47,528 bases of DNA from Mycolicibacterium peregrinum. Its GTDB lineage: Bacteria; Actinomycetota; Actinomycetes; Mycobacteriales; Mycobacteriaceae. A model generated the notes under the pieces. The model was not told where the DNA came from. It made no database searches and saw only the letters and a list, made by a program, of their open reading frames with translations. Made by a program: the position numbers and the translations under genes. Where the stretch lies: assembly GCF_001665625.1 (NCBI RefSeq), contig NZ_LZSY01000185.1, forward strand, positions 1 through 47,528. Direction: 5' to 3'. Of this stretch, positions 40,966 to 47,528 are shown one piece after another. Positions within the stretch are counted from its first letter, which is position 1. Each line of letters starts with the position of its first letter.

Positions 40966-42972
40966 TCACACTTCGATCGGTGGGTGCAATCGGTCCATGG
41001 TGTACTGCCGGTCTCTTCGCGCGGCCCACGAACTGGCGGCCAGCGACACCACCAGCACACCGAGCAGCACCGCGATCGCGATCCACAGCCGGGAATCGAT
41101 CCCGCCCACGATCAGCTGACGAAGTCCGTTGACGGCGTAGGTCATCGGATCGACCGGGTGCAGTATCTGGAACGGTTTCGCGGTGGTCTCCACCGGATAG
41201 ATACCGCCGGCCGAGACCAGTTGCAGCATCAGGAAGGCCAGGGTCACCACCCGGCCCACCGACACCCCGAACAAGGCGTTGAACGCCTGGATCAGCGCCA
41301 GGAACGTGCCCGCCACCAACAGCAGGAACGCCACGGTGGACAGCGGGTACTTGGCTTGCAGGCCCACCCCGAAATGCACCACCACATACATCACAACCAC
41401 CTGGCAGAACACGATCAGCAGGGCAGGCCAGTAGGAGGCGAGCACCACACGCAGTGCCCCCAGCCCATTGACCACCGGACGGGACTGCAACGGCTTCAAC
41501 AACATCCAGATGATGAGCGCGCCGATGAACAGTGCCAGCGGCAGGAAGAACGGCGCGAAACCGGTGCCGAACGTGGCGGCCGGGTTGTGCGTCTGGATGT
41601 CCAGCGCCACCGGCGCGGCCAAGGTCCGCGCGACGTCGGTCCGCTGCTGCGGGGTCCACGACGGGACCTGGGTCGAGCCTTCCTTGAGCGCGGTCGCCAG
41701 TTGCTGGTTGCCGGCCTGCAGCTTCTCCGTACCGGCAGCCAGTTCGCCTGCCCCACTGGACAGTTGGCGCCCGCCGTTGGTCAGCTGCACCAGACCGCTG
41801 TTGAGCCGCTGCGCGCCGCTGTTGAGTTGGTGCGCACCGTCGCGCAATTTGACGACGTCGGAGCGCAAACCTCCGGTGACCGCCTTGGTGAGGAACACCC
41901 GCAGTTTGCTGTTCGGGTCGCCCAGCTCGTTCTCCAACTGGGTGGCGTTGTCCCGCAACCGGATCAGCCCCTCGTCGGTGGTGGGGTCGAGCCCTCGCGC
42001 CTGCAGCAGCCGTTGCGCGCCGGCCAGGAACTCCCCGGTGTCGCGCACCGCGGGATCGGGGCTGTTCCGCAAGAACCCGACCGCCTGATCGACGATCGCC
42101 GCAGCCTGCGCCTGATCGATGTTGAGCGCCGCGATCCGGTCGGTGGTCGAGCGCACCGCCCCCGACAGCCGCTGCGCAGCCATGCCGACCTCGTTGGGGT
42201 CCAGGCCGAGCCCGCTGACCCGGTCCAGCACCGTGAGCAGCGGGTCGGTCGCGGTGTCGACCGCCGTCGACAACTGCCGGGTGCCCGCGGCCAGCTGCGC
42301 GGACCCGTCGCGCGCGGTGACCAGGCCCGCCGTCAAGGCGTTGGCGCCGGTGGACAACCGGTGCGCACCGTCATTGGCCGCCGCGCTGCCGGTGGCCAGC
42401 TGCTGCGCGCCGTCGGCCGCCTTCACCAGACCTGTTCCGGCATCCGTCAGTCCGGTCAGCACGGTGCCGAGGGTGCGTTCGCCGATCTTCGCGTTGATCT
42501 GGTTGATCACCTCACGGGCGGCATTCTGGCCGATGATCGAGCCCAGGTAGTTGTTCGCGTCGTTGAACGTGAAGCGCACGTTGGCCTGGTGCGGCGACCC
42601 ACCCGACGGAGACGTGATGCTGGTGCTGAAATCCTGCGGCAGCGTGATCGAGAAGTAGTACTTGCCGTCGGCCACCCCCTCGGCTGCCTCCTGCGCCGAA
42701 ACCCGATGCAGCTGAAGCTGACCCGAATCCACCAGCGCATCGGAGACCTCGTCCCCGGCCTTGACCTGCTGCCCCTCCGCGACGGCGCCCTGATCTTCGT
42801 TCACCAGCGCCACCGGAACCTTGTTCACCTCGCCGAACGGGTTCCAGAACGCCCACAGGTACATCGCGCCGTACAACAGCGGCAGCAGGATGACCGTCAC
42901 GAGCGCGATCCGCGGCATCGTGCCGCGCGAGAATCGTTTGAGGTCAGTGCCCAACGACATTCCGGCTAGCAC
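40966..42972 (-). CDS. YhgE/Pip-domain membrane protein
   Basis: The product has 668 residues. One membrane helix near residues 22-42 (ALVTVILLPLLYGAMYLWAF) is followed by NPFGEVNKVPVALVNEDQGA, the typical start of the large external domain. The external region holds heptad-like repeats of the type G-x-x-Q-L-x-x-G between about 150 and 480, and five or six membrane segments close the protein. This is the layout of YhgE/Pip proteins, related to the membrane part of ABC-2 exporters and to phage-receptor proteins. It starts two bases after the ABC-like gene, so they likely form one complex. Substrate unknown. Confidence 0.88.
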   Translation of the reverse strand: MLAGMSLGTDLKRFSRGTMPRIALVTVILLPLLYGAMYLWAFWNPFGEVNKVPVALVNEDQGAVAEGQQVKAGDEVSDALVDSGQLQLHRVSAQEAAEGVADGKYYFSITLPQDFSTSITSPSGGSPHQANVRFTFNDANNYLGSIIGQNAAREVINQINAKIGERTLGTVLTGLTDAGTGLVKAADGAQQLATGSAAANDGAHRLSTGANALTAGLVTARDGSAQLAAGTRQLSTAVDTATDPLLTVLDRVSGLGLDPNEVGMAAQRLSGAVRSTTDRIAALNIDQAQAAAIVDQAVGFLRNSPDPAVRDTGEFLAGAQRLLQARGLDPTTDEGLIRLRDNATQLENELGDPNSKLRVFLTKAVTGGLRSDVVKLRDGAHQLNSGAQRLNSGLVQLTNGGRQLSSGAGELAAGTEKLQAGNQQLATALKEGSTQVPSWTPQQRTDVARTLAAPVALDIQTHNPAATFGTGFAPFFLPLALFIGALIIWMLLKPLQSRPVVNGLGALRVVLASYWPALLIVFCQVVVMYVVVHFGVGLQAKYPLSTVAFLLLVAGTFLALIQAFNALFGVSVGRVVTLAFLMLQLVSAGGIYPVETTAKPFQILHPVDPMTYAVNGLRQLIVGGIDSRLWIAIAVLLGVLVVSLAASSWAARRDRQYTMDRLHPPIEV

Positions 42973-42974
42973 GG

Positions 42975-43715
42975 TTACTCGCCACCTTTCTGCGAACCGG
43001 CCAGCTCGGCCAGCGTCGTGTTGGGTACTGACACCTGCGCCCGCACGGCCGAGACCAGATGGCCGGGCACCCCGTTGACCGTCGCGGTGATCACGGTCTG
43101 CTTCTCCCCGAGCGCGAACAGCCGCCCCAGCAGGATGTCGCGGTTGCGGTCGTCGGTGAGGTGGTCGAGGTTGCCGACCACCAGCAGCGGCGGGGTCGCG
43201 GTATTGGCCAGCGCGATGCGCAGCAGGATCTGGTCGAGTTCGGTGAGGCCGTCGAAGTACGACGTCAGCGACGGCAGCGGCAGCTCACCGAACACCGGCG
43301 CGCACATGGCAGCCAGCGCGTCTTCGTCGGCCCGACCCACGAGCGTGTACCAGGGGGCGTCCCACCGACGCTGCTCCGTCACGAGGTCGCGCACGGTCAC
43401 CGACTCCGACACCGTGTCGAGTTCGTCGATGCCGGCCAACGCCGCGGAGCGGAAGATGTCGGGTGCCCGGGTACGCCCGAACACGGTCAGCTGCCCGCGC
43501 GCGGTTCTCATCCGCCCGGCCAGCGTCATCAGCAGTGCGGTGCGCCCGGTACCCGACGGCGCGACCAGCACCGTGACACCGCCTTCGTCGATGTCGAGGT
43601 CGATGGGTCCGTACACCGGGCCCCATGGCCCGTGCATCATGATTCCGCGCGCAGTGATGGCCGGGGGCTTTTGCTCGTCCTCGCCGGCGTCAGGCTCGAG
43701 ACTTTGCTCAGGCAT
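42975..43715 (-). CDS. ABC-type ATP-binding protein with degenerate motifs
   Basis: The product has 246 residues from the ATG at 43715; earlier in-frame starts exist but have no better ribosome site. The fold resembles an ABC ATPase, but key residues are altered. Walker A reads APSGTGRT (52-59), with Arg58 in place of the invariant Lys. The signature LSGGQ is replaced by LTELD in YFDGLTELDQILLRIALA. Walker B ends VVGNLDH instead of LLDEP. It may bind nucleotide weakly or be a structural partner of the YhgE/Pip protein encoded two bases downstream. Confidence 0.72.
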   Translation of the reverse strand: MPEQSLEPDAGEDEQKPPAITARGIMMHGPWGPVYGPIDLDIDEGGVTVLVAPSGTGRTALLMTLAGRMRTARGQLTVFGRTRAPDIFRSAALAGIDELDTVSESVTVRDLVTEQRRWDAPWYTLVGRADEDALAAMCAPVFGELPLPSLTSYFDGLTELDQILLRIALANTATPPLLVVGNLDHLTDDRNRDILLGRLFALGEKQTVITATVNGVPGHLVSAVRAQVSVPNTTLAELAGSQKGGE

Positions 43716-43816
43716 AGGCACATCACAACACATCCGGCGGGCGCGCACAGGCAACCGCAAACCCCGTTGCCCTGCCGATTCTTGGGTGAATGCTGTGGAA
43801 CCGCTCCGAGACTTCC

Positions 43817-43867
43817 GGTGACGGCCGTCACCAAAACGGCGAGATGTGTCACTACCCAACTGACACA
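43817..43867. promoter_or_regulatory. Palindrome and inverted repeat upstream of the ABC-like gene
   Basis: GGTGACGGCCGTCACC at 43817-43832 is a perfect 16-bp palindrome. TGTGTCA at 43845-43851 and TGACACA at 43861-43867 form a second perfect inverted repeat with a 9-base spacer, a layout seen in TetR-type operators. They lie between the ABC-like gene and the M-box promoter; either could be a regulator site. No regulator gene is adjacent. Confidence 0.35.
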
Positions 43868-43903
43868 ACCCATTTGGGAACTGAAATCCAACCGCGAACC
43901 GTG

Positions 43904-43933
43904 TTGACAATTGGCTCGTGTAAGGTCTCTAAT
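43904..43933 (+). promoter_or_regulatory. Promoter of the M-box/mgtA transcript
   Basis: TTGACA at 43904-43909 is a consensus -35 box and TCTAAT at 43928-43933 matches the -10 consensus in five of six positions, with an 18-base spacer. The predicted transcription start at about 43940 coincides with the 5' edge of the riboswitch. Confidence 0.68.
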
Positions 43934-43940
43934 GAAAACC

Positions 43941-44107
43941 GCGCTTCGTTAGGTGAGGCTCCTACACGAACACAGGCCACTGATCCGACGACGTCGAGAG
44001 ACGCCCAGGATTAGGACAGGTCTTCCCGGCTTAAGGGATGACCCGAAGTGGCTTCCCACCCTGGTGGGACACGTCGTGTAGTGCCAAAGCTCTGATGAGG
44101 AAGTGCT
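43941..44107 (+). ncRNA. M-box (ykoK leader) Mg2+ riboswitch
   Basis: The leader contains the conserved M-box blocks: CTTCGTTAGGTGAGGCTCCT near the 5' end (43944-43963), the internal GACGCCCAGGAT and GGATGACCCGAAGTGG regions, and the 3' block GTAGTGCCAAAGCTCTGATG ending in GGAAGTG. GCGCTTC (43941-43947) can pair with GAAGTGC at the 3' end to form P1. M-box RNAs bind several Mg2+ ions and shut down Mg2+ transporter genes when Mg2+ is plentiful. The downstream gene is mgtA, which fits. An alternative pairing of 44097-44104 with 44141-44148 may be part of the switch. Confidence 0.93.
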
Positions 44108-44226
44108 CGCGTCAGTTGGCGCGTTCGGCCATGTGCCCAAACTTCCTCTTCAGCGTGTTTGCATCTGACGGTTGCGTCAAGACCAGCGGCGCGCCGCGCG
44201 CCCGACAGCGAGGAGGTGACGACGAC

Positions 44227-44310
44227 ATGACGTCGAGTGACAGTCCGTATCCCAGTCCGATTCGAAAACGTCTGTCCATAAACGCCTTTCCGCTGTCGAT
44301 GACCGGCTAG
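44227..44310 (+). CDS. 27-residue leader ORF downstream of the M-box
   Basis: An ATG with the strong ribosome site AGGAGGTGA (44211-44219) opens 27 codons. The peptide has an acidic, Pro-rich first part (SSDSPYPSP) and a basic centre (IRKRL), then INAFPLSMTG. It starts 120 bases after the M-box. In position and composition it recalls MgtL, the Pro-rich leader peptide of enterobacterial mgtA, whose translation senses proline and Mg2+ supply. Homology is not claimed; the sequences are too short. Confidence 0.55.
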   Translation: MTSSDSPYPSPIRKRLSINAFPLSMTG

Positions 44311-44394
44311 GGCCGCCACCCCGAGACACCCGTGGTGGCAGGCTGCCGCATGCGTATCGACGCGGAGAGCTCCGATTGAACTGGAGATGATCCG

Positions 44395-44568
44395 ATGCAG
44401 CGCAACACCTTTCTTCGTCATGCCCGAAGCGCGGTCAAGGGCCCCATCGCGTGGATTCACACGCGTGCGTCGCTGACCCCGCAGGAGCGGCACAACCTGA
44501 GGATGAGCAACACCCCGGTGGCGGTCCTGACCGCGTCCCTGGGCGGCGGCTCGCATACCGCCCGATAA
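44395..44568 (+). CDS. 57-residue small protein in the mgtA leader
   Basis: An ATG with GGAG eight bases upstream opens 57 codons. The peptide is basic and His-rich (MQRNTFLRHARSAVKGPIAW, then TPQERHNLRM) and ends LGGGSHTAR. It lacks a clear membrane helix. The ORF lies between the riboswitch and mgtA, so it is probably expressed only in low Mg2+. I do not recognise a family. It may be a small regulator of MgtA or only a leader ORF that sets downstream expression. Confidence 0.5.
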   Translation: MQRNTFLRHARSAVKGPIAWIHTRASLTPQERHNLRMSNTPVAVLTASLGGGSHTAR

Positions 44569-44655
44569 CCGGGTGATCCCAGATTCCCTTCATTCGACTG
44601 TCTTTCACGCCATCACCGACGTGAACTGACACCTTTCATACCGCACAGCACACTC

Positions 44656-44701
44656 AAGTCACACCGAATCACGGCTTCCGCCAGGAGGTTCGGTGTGACT
44701 T
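44656..44701 (+). promoter_or_regulatory. Perfect 13-bp hairpin just upstream of mgtA
   Basis: AAGTCACACCGAA at 44656-44668 is exactly complementary to 44689-44701, with a 20-base loop whose last six bases are AGGAGG (44683-44688). It ends 34 bases before the mgtA ATG. With no U-run it is not a normal terminator; a translational or RNA-stability element is more likely. Confidence 0.65.
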
Positions 44702-44735
44702 GGGGTGCGCGCGCACCACCGACCGGAGCAGCCAC

Positions 44736-47420
44736 ATGAACACTGCTGTCGAGCAGACCGCCCTGACCCCCGCCAAACACGATGACCGCCGACTCTCCCT
44801 GCGGGCAGCCACCGAAGCGCACAACGATGTGGAGGTCACGCTGGCGAATGTCAGAGGCCACCTCAACGGGTTGACGTCCGAGGATGCCGCAGAACGCCTC
44901 GCCGGCGAGGGCCCCAACGAGGTCGCCCACGACAAGGCACCTCCCGCGATCCTCCAGTTCCTGGAGGCCTTCAAGAACCCGTTCATCGCGGTCCTCATGG
45001 TGCTCGCCGCGATCAGCTCGGTGACCGACATCTACCTTCCGATGCGCGATGGGCAGGAGCCGGACTACACCGGTGTGCTGATCATCGTGACCATGGTCGC
45101 GCTCAGCGCCCTCCTCCGGTTCTGGCAGGAGTACCGCTCGGGCAAGGCAGCCGAGACACTCAAGGCGATGGTGCGGACCACCGCGACAGTCCGGCGTCGG
45201 GCCAGCCCAGATGCCACACCCGAACTCACCGAGATCCCGATGGCGCAGATCGTCCCCGGTGACATCGTCCAACTGTCAGCCGGCGACATGATTCCGGCCG
45301 ACCTCCGCCTGCTCGATTCTCGCGATCTGTTCGTCAGCCAGGCGGCGCTGACGGGCGAGGCCCTGCCGGTGGAGAAGTACGACACCTGCGGCGCCGACGA
45401 CGCGGCCGATCCGCTCGACCTGCCCAGCATCTGCTTCATGGGCACCAATGTGGTGAGCGGCACGGCCAGCGCGGTCGTCGTATCGACCGGCGTACACACC
45501 TATTTCGGCTCGCTGGCCAAGGCGGTCGTGGGCTCTCGCGCCGAGACGGCCTTCGACCGCGGCGTCAACAGCGTCAGCTGGCTGCTGATCAGGTTCATGT
45601 CGGTGATGGTGCCGATCGTGTTGTTCATCAACGGTTTCACCAAGGGCGACTGGCCGGAGGCATTCCTGTTTGCACTGGCCGTCGCGGTCGGGCTCACCCC
45701 GGAGATGCTGCCGATGATCGTGTCGTCCAATCTGGCCAAGGGCGCCGTGGCGTTGTCACGCCGCAAGGTCGTGGTCAAGCGGCTCAACGCCATCCAGAAC
45801 TTCGGCGCCATGGACGTGCTCTGCACCGACAAGACCGGCACGCTCACCCAGGACCGGATCATCCTCGAGCATCACGCGGACATCCGGGGTGATCGCGACG
45901 ACAACGTGCTGGCCCTGGCCTGGCTCAACAGCTTTCACCAGAGCGGCGTCAAGAATCTGATGGACCGCGCCGTGCTGCACTTCGCCGACGGGACACCCGA
46001 AGCGCTACTTGCCGCCTCGGCGTACCGCAAGGTCGACGAACTTCCGTTCGACTTCGAACGACGCCGGCTGTCCGTCGTCGTGCAGGACGTCGAACGCAAT
46101 CATCTGCTGGTCTGCAAGGGTGCCGTCGAGGAGATGCTGGCGGTGTCCACCCAGGTGTGGGACGGCACGGCCAGTCGCCCGCTCGATGAGGCCGACCGCG
46201 AGGCGCTGGCCGAAACAGCGCGCGACTACAACCGTGAGGGGTTCCGGGTGCTGCTCGTGGCCACCCGGGAGATCCCGCGCACCGAGCGCACCCACCGATA
46301 CCGCATCGAGGACGAGAAGGACCTCGTCGTCCACGGTTTTCTCACCTTCCTCGATCCGCCGAAAGAGACGGCCGCCCCGGCCATCACGGCCCTGGCCGAA
46401 CACGGCGTGACCGTGAAGGTCCTCACCGGCGACAACGAAGTCGTCAGCGCCAAGATCTGTCGTGAGGTGGGACTCGATCCCGGCCAGCCGATTCTCGGCG
46501 CCGAGATCGACGCCCTCGACGACGACGAACTTCGGCGCGTTGTCGACGAGACAACCGTTTTCGCGAAGCTGACGCCGCTGCAGAAGTCGCGGGTGCTGCG
46601 AGCCTTGCAGGCCAATGGGCACACTGTCGGGTTCCTGGGCGACGGCATCAACGACGCACCCGCCCTGCGGGATGCGGATGTGGGCATCTCGGTGGACACC
46701 GGCACCGATATCGCCAAGGAATCGGCAGACATCATCCTGCTCGAGAAGAGCCTGATGGTGCTCGAAGAGGGCGTGGTCAAGGGCCGCGAGACCTTCGGCA
46801 ACATCATCAAATACCTGAACATGACTGCGAGTTCGAACTTCGGCAACGTGTTCTCGGTGTTGGTGGCGAGCGCCTTCATCCCGTTCCTGCCCATGCTGGC
46901 GATCCACCTGTTGATCCAGAACCTGCTGTACGACATCTCCCAGCTGGCGCTGCCGTGGGACCGCATGGACAAGGAGTTCCTGCTCAAGCCGCGCAAGTGG
47001 GACGCCAGGAACATCGGCCGGTTCATGATCTGGATGGGGCCGACGTCCTCGATCTTCGACATCACCACGTTCGCGGTGATGTGGTACGTCTTCGCCGCCA
47101 ACTCACCCGAGATGCAATCGCTGTTCCAATCGGGTTGGTTCATCGAAAGCCTGCTCTCGCAGACGCTGGTCGTCCACATGCTGCGAACCCAGAAGATCCC
47201 CTTCATCCAGAGCACGGCAGCGTTGCCGGTGCTGCTGGCGACCGGGACGGTCTGCGTTCTCGGGATCCTCATCCCGTTCTCGCCACTGGGGGCGGCCGTC
47301 GGATTGCAGCCGCTGCCGTGGGCGTACTTCGGATGGCTGGCCGCGACGTTGGTGGCCTACTGCGTCGTCGCTCAGACCGTCAAGACCCTCTACATCCGCA
47401 AGTTCGGTCAATGGTTCTGA
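44736..47420 (+). CDS. mgtA: MgtA, Mg2+-importing P-type ATPase
   Basis: The product has 894 residues from the ATG at 44736, with GGAG eight bases upstream. A TTG at 44700 in the same frame is an alternative. P-type ATPase motifs are complete: TGEALPVEK in the actuator domain, DKTGT at D365, KGAVEEML in the nucleotide domain and GDGINDAPALRDADVGI. The membrane motifs GLTPEMLPMIV and NLLYDISQLALPWD are characteristic of the MgtA/MgtB type IIIB branch. The M-box upstream confirms Mg2+ as the ion. The enzyme sits in the plasma membrane with about ten segments. Confidence 0.95.
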   Translation: MNTAVEQTALTPAKHDDRRLSLRAATEAHNDVEVTLANVRGHLNGLTSEDAAERLAGEGPNEVAHDKAPPAILQFLEAFKNPFIAVLMVLAAISSVTDIYLPMRDGQEPDYTGVLIIVTMVALSALLRFWQEYRSGKAAETLKAMVRTTATVRRRASPDATPELTEIPMAQIVPGDIVQLSAGDMIPADLRLLDSRDLFVSQAALTGEALPVEKYDTCGADDAADPLDLPSICFMGTNVVSGTASAVVVSTGVHTYFGSLAKAVVGSRAETAFDRGVNSVSWLLIRFMSVMVPIVLFINGFTKGDWPEAFLFALAVAVGLTPEMLPMIVSSNLAKGAVALSRRKVVVKRLNAIQNFGAMDVLCTDKTGTLTQDRIILEHHADIRGDRDDNVLALAWLNSFHQSGVKNLMDRAVLHFADGTPEALLAASAYRKVDELPFDFERRRLSVVVQDVERNHLLVCKGAVEEMLAVSTQVWDGTASRPLDEADREALAETARDYNREGFRVLLVATREIPRTERTHRYRIEDEKDLVVHGFLTFLDPPKETAAPAITALAEHGVTVKVLTGDNEVVSAKICREVGLDPGQPILGAEIDALDDDELRRVVDETTVFAKLTPLQKSRVLRALQANGHTVGFLGDGINDAPALRDADVGISVDTGTDIAKESADIILLEKSLMVLEEGVVKGRETFGNIIKYLNMTASSNFGNVFSVLVASAFIPFLPMLAIHLLIQNLLYDISQLALPWDRMDKEFLLKPRKWDARNIGRFMIWMGPTSSIFDITTFAVMWYVFAANSPEMQSLFQSGWFIESLLSQTLVVHMLRTQKIPFIQSTAALPVLLATGTVCVLGILIPFSPLGAAVGLQPLPWAYFGWLAATLVAYCVVAQTVKTLYIRKFGQWF

Positions 47421-47430
47421 GTATCTGAGG

Positions 47431-47469
47431 TGCCACCGACCGCGCCGGGGGTCGGCGCGGTCGGTGGCA
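47431..47469 (+). terminator. Terminator of the mgtA operon
   Basis: Arms 47431-47447 and 47453-47469 form a perfect 17-bp GC-rich stem with a 5-base loop, starting 10 bases after the mgtA stop. Only a weak T-run (TTCT) follows, as is usual for mycobacterial terminators. The last 59 bases of the window hold nothing else that I can recognise. Confidence 0.85.
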
Positions 47470-47528
47470 TTCTGGATTCGCAGTTATCTGGAGTTGGGTT
47501 CAGATGGGTCTCGTTGTTCCGGCTTAGG

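Noticed and set aside
43716..43910. N-terminal extension of the ABC-like protein to 43910
   Set aside because: The extra 65 residues are low in family similarity and cross the palindromic region; the ATG at 43715 gives a plausible domain start.
1..47528. CRISPR arrays, tRNA/rRNA genes, insertion sequences and phage attachment sites
   Set aside because: I saw no regularly spaced repeats, tRNA-like folds, transposase motifs or direct repeats flanking a cargo region.

Overview
The window is high-GC actinobacterial DNA and almost certainly comes from a mycobacterium, probably a fast-growing Mycolicibacterium. The best evidence is the block at about 34.3-40.9 kb. It carries, in order, homologues of Rv0910, Rv0909, ctpE, Rv0906, echA6 and accD3, the neighbourhood known from M. 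tuberculosis (Rv0907 not seen). Other mycobacterial traits are frequent GTG/TTG starts, ATGA/GTGA/TTGA stop-start overlaps, probable leaderless starts and a dense load of FadE, FadD, SDR, P450 and LLM-flavin genes. I saw no tRNA, rRNA, CRISPR array or insertion sequence.

Region A (1-23.4 kb) is a catabolic island. A minus-strand operon read from 14.18 kb downwards encodes an SDR, a Rieske oxygenase, an LLM flavin monooxygenase, a Baeyer-Villiger-type monooxygenase, a TauD/TfdA dioxygenase, an SDR, a CaiB-type CoA-transferase and four acyl-CoA dehydrogenases that look like two heteromeric pairs. Most of these genes overlap by a few bases. Divergent from it are a beta-propeller protein, a GntR/HutC-type regulator, two acyl-CoA synthetases, an SDR and an LLM protein. 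Two related palindromes lie in the divergent promoter region. A reductase-like gene and another SDR follow on the minus strand. The set implies oxidative attack on a hydrophobic or cyclic compound, CoA activation and beta-oxidation; the substrate cannot be read from the sequence.

Region B (23.5-34.2 kb) is the most unusual part. A plus-strand gene series starts at a near-consensus leaderless promoter that overlaps a probable TetR operator. It encodes a polytopic membrane protein of a family I do not recognise, a TetR regulator, a 35-residue membrane peptide, a NorD-like VWA protein, a NorQ/CbbQ-like AAA+ ATPase, a 43-residue membrane peptide, a second copy of the polytopic protein, a single-span membrane protein, two P450s, two NAD(P)-binding reductase-like proteins, a VOC protein and finally a bacterial homologue of ERG2/sigma-1 receptor (sterol C8-isomerase fold). 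NorQ/NorD pairs normally activate metalloenzymes, yet no nitric oxide reductase or Rubisco gene is here. I infer that they service the novel membrane protein(s), in a pathway acting on a sterol- or terpenoid-like lipid.

Region C (34.3-40.9 kb) is the conserved core: SRPBCC protein/small partner pair, CtpE, metallo-beta-lactamase-fold hydrolase, EchA6 and, divergently, AccD3. The 26-bp echA6/accD3 gap is a near-perfect symmetric bidirectional promoter.

Region D (40.9-47.5 kb) has a YhgE/Pip membrane protein with a degenerate ABC ATPase, then an Mg2+-sensing M-box riboswitch, two small leader ORFs, a strong hairpin and the magnesium P-type ATPase MgtA, closed by a strong terminator.
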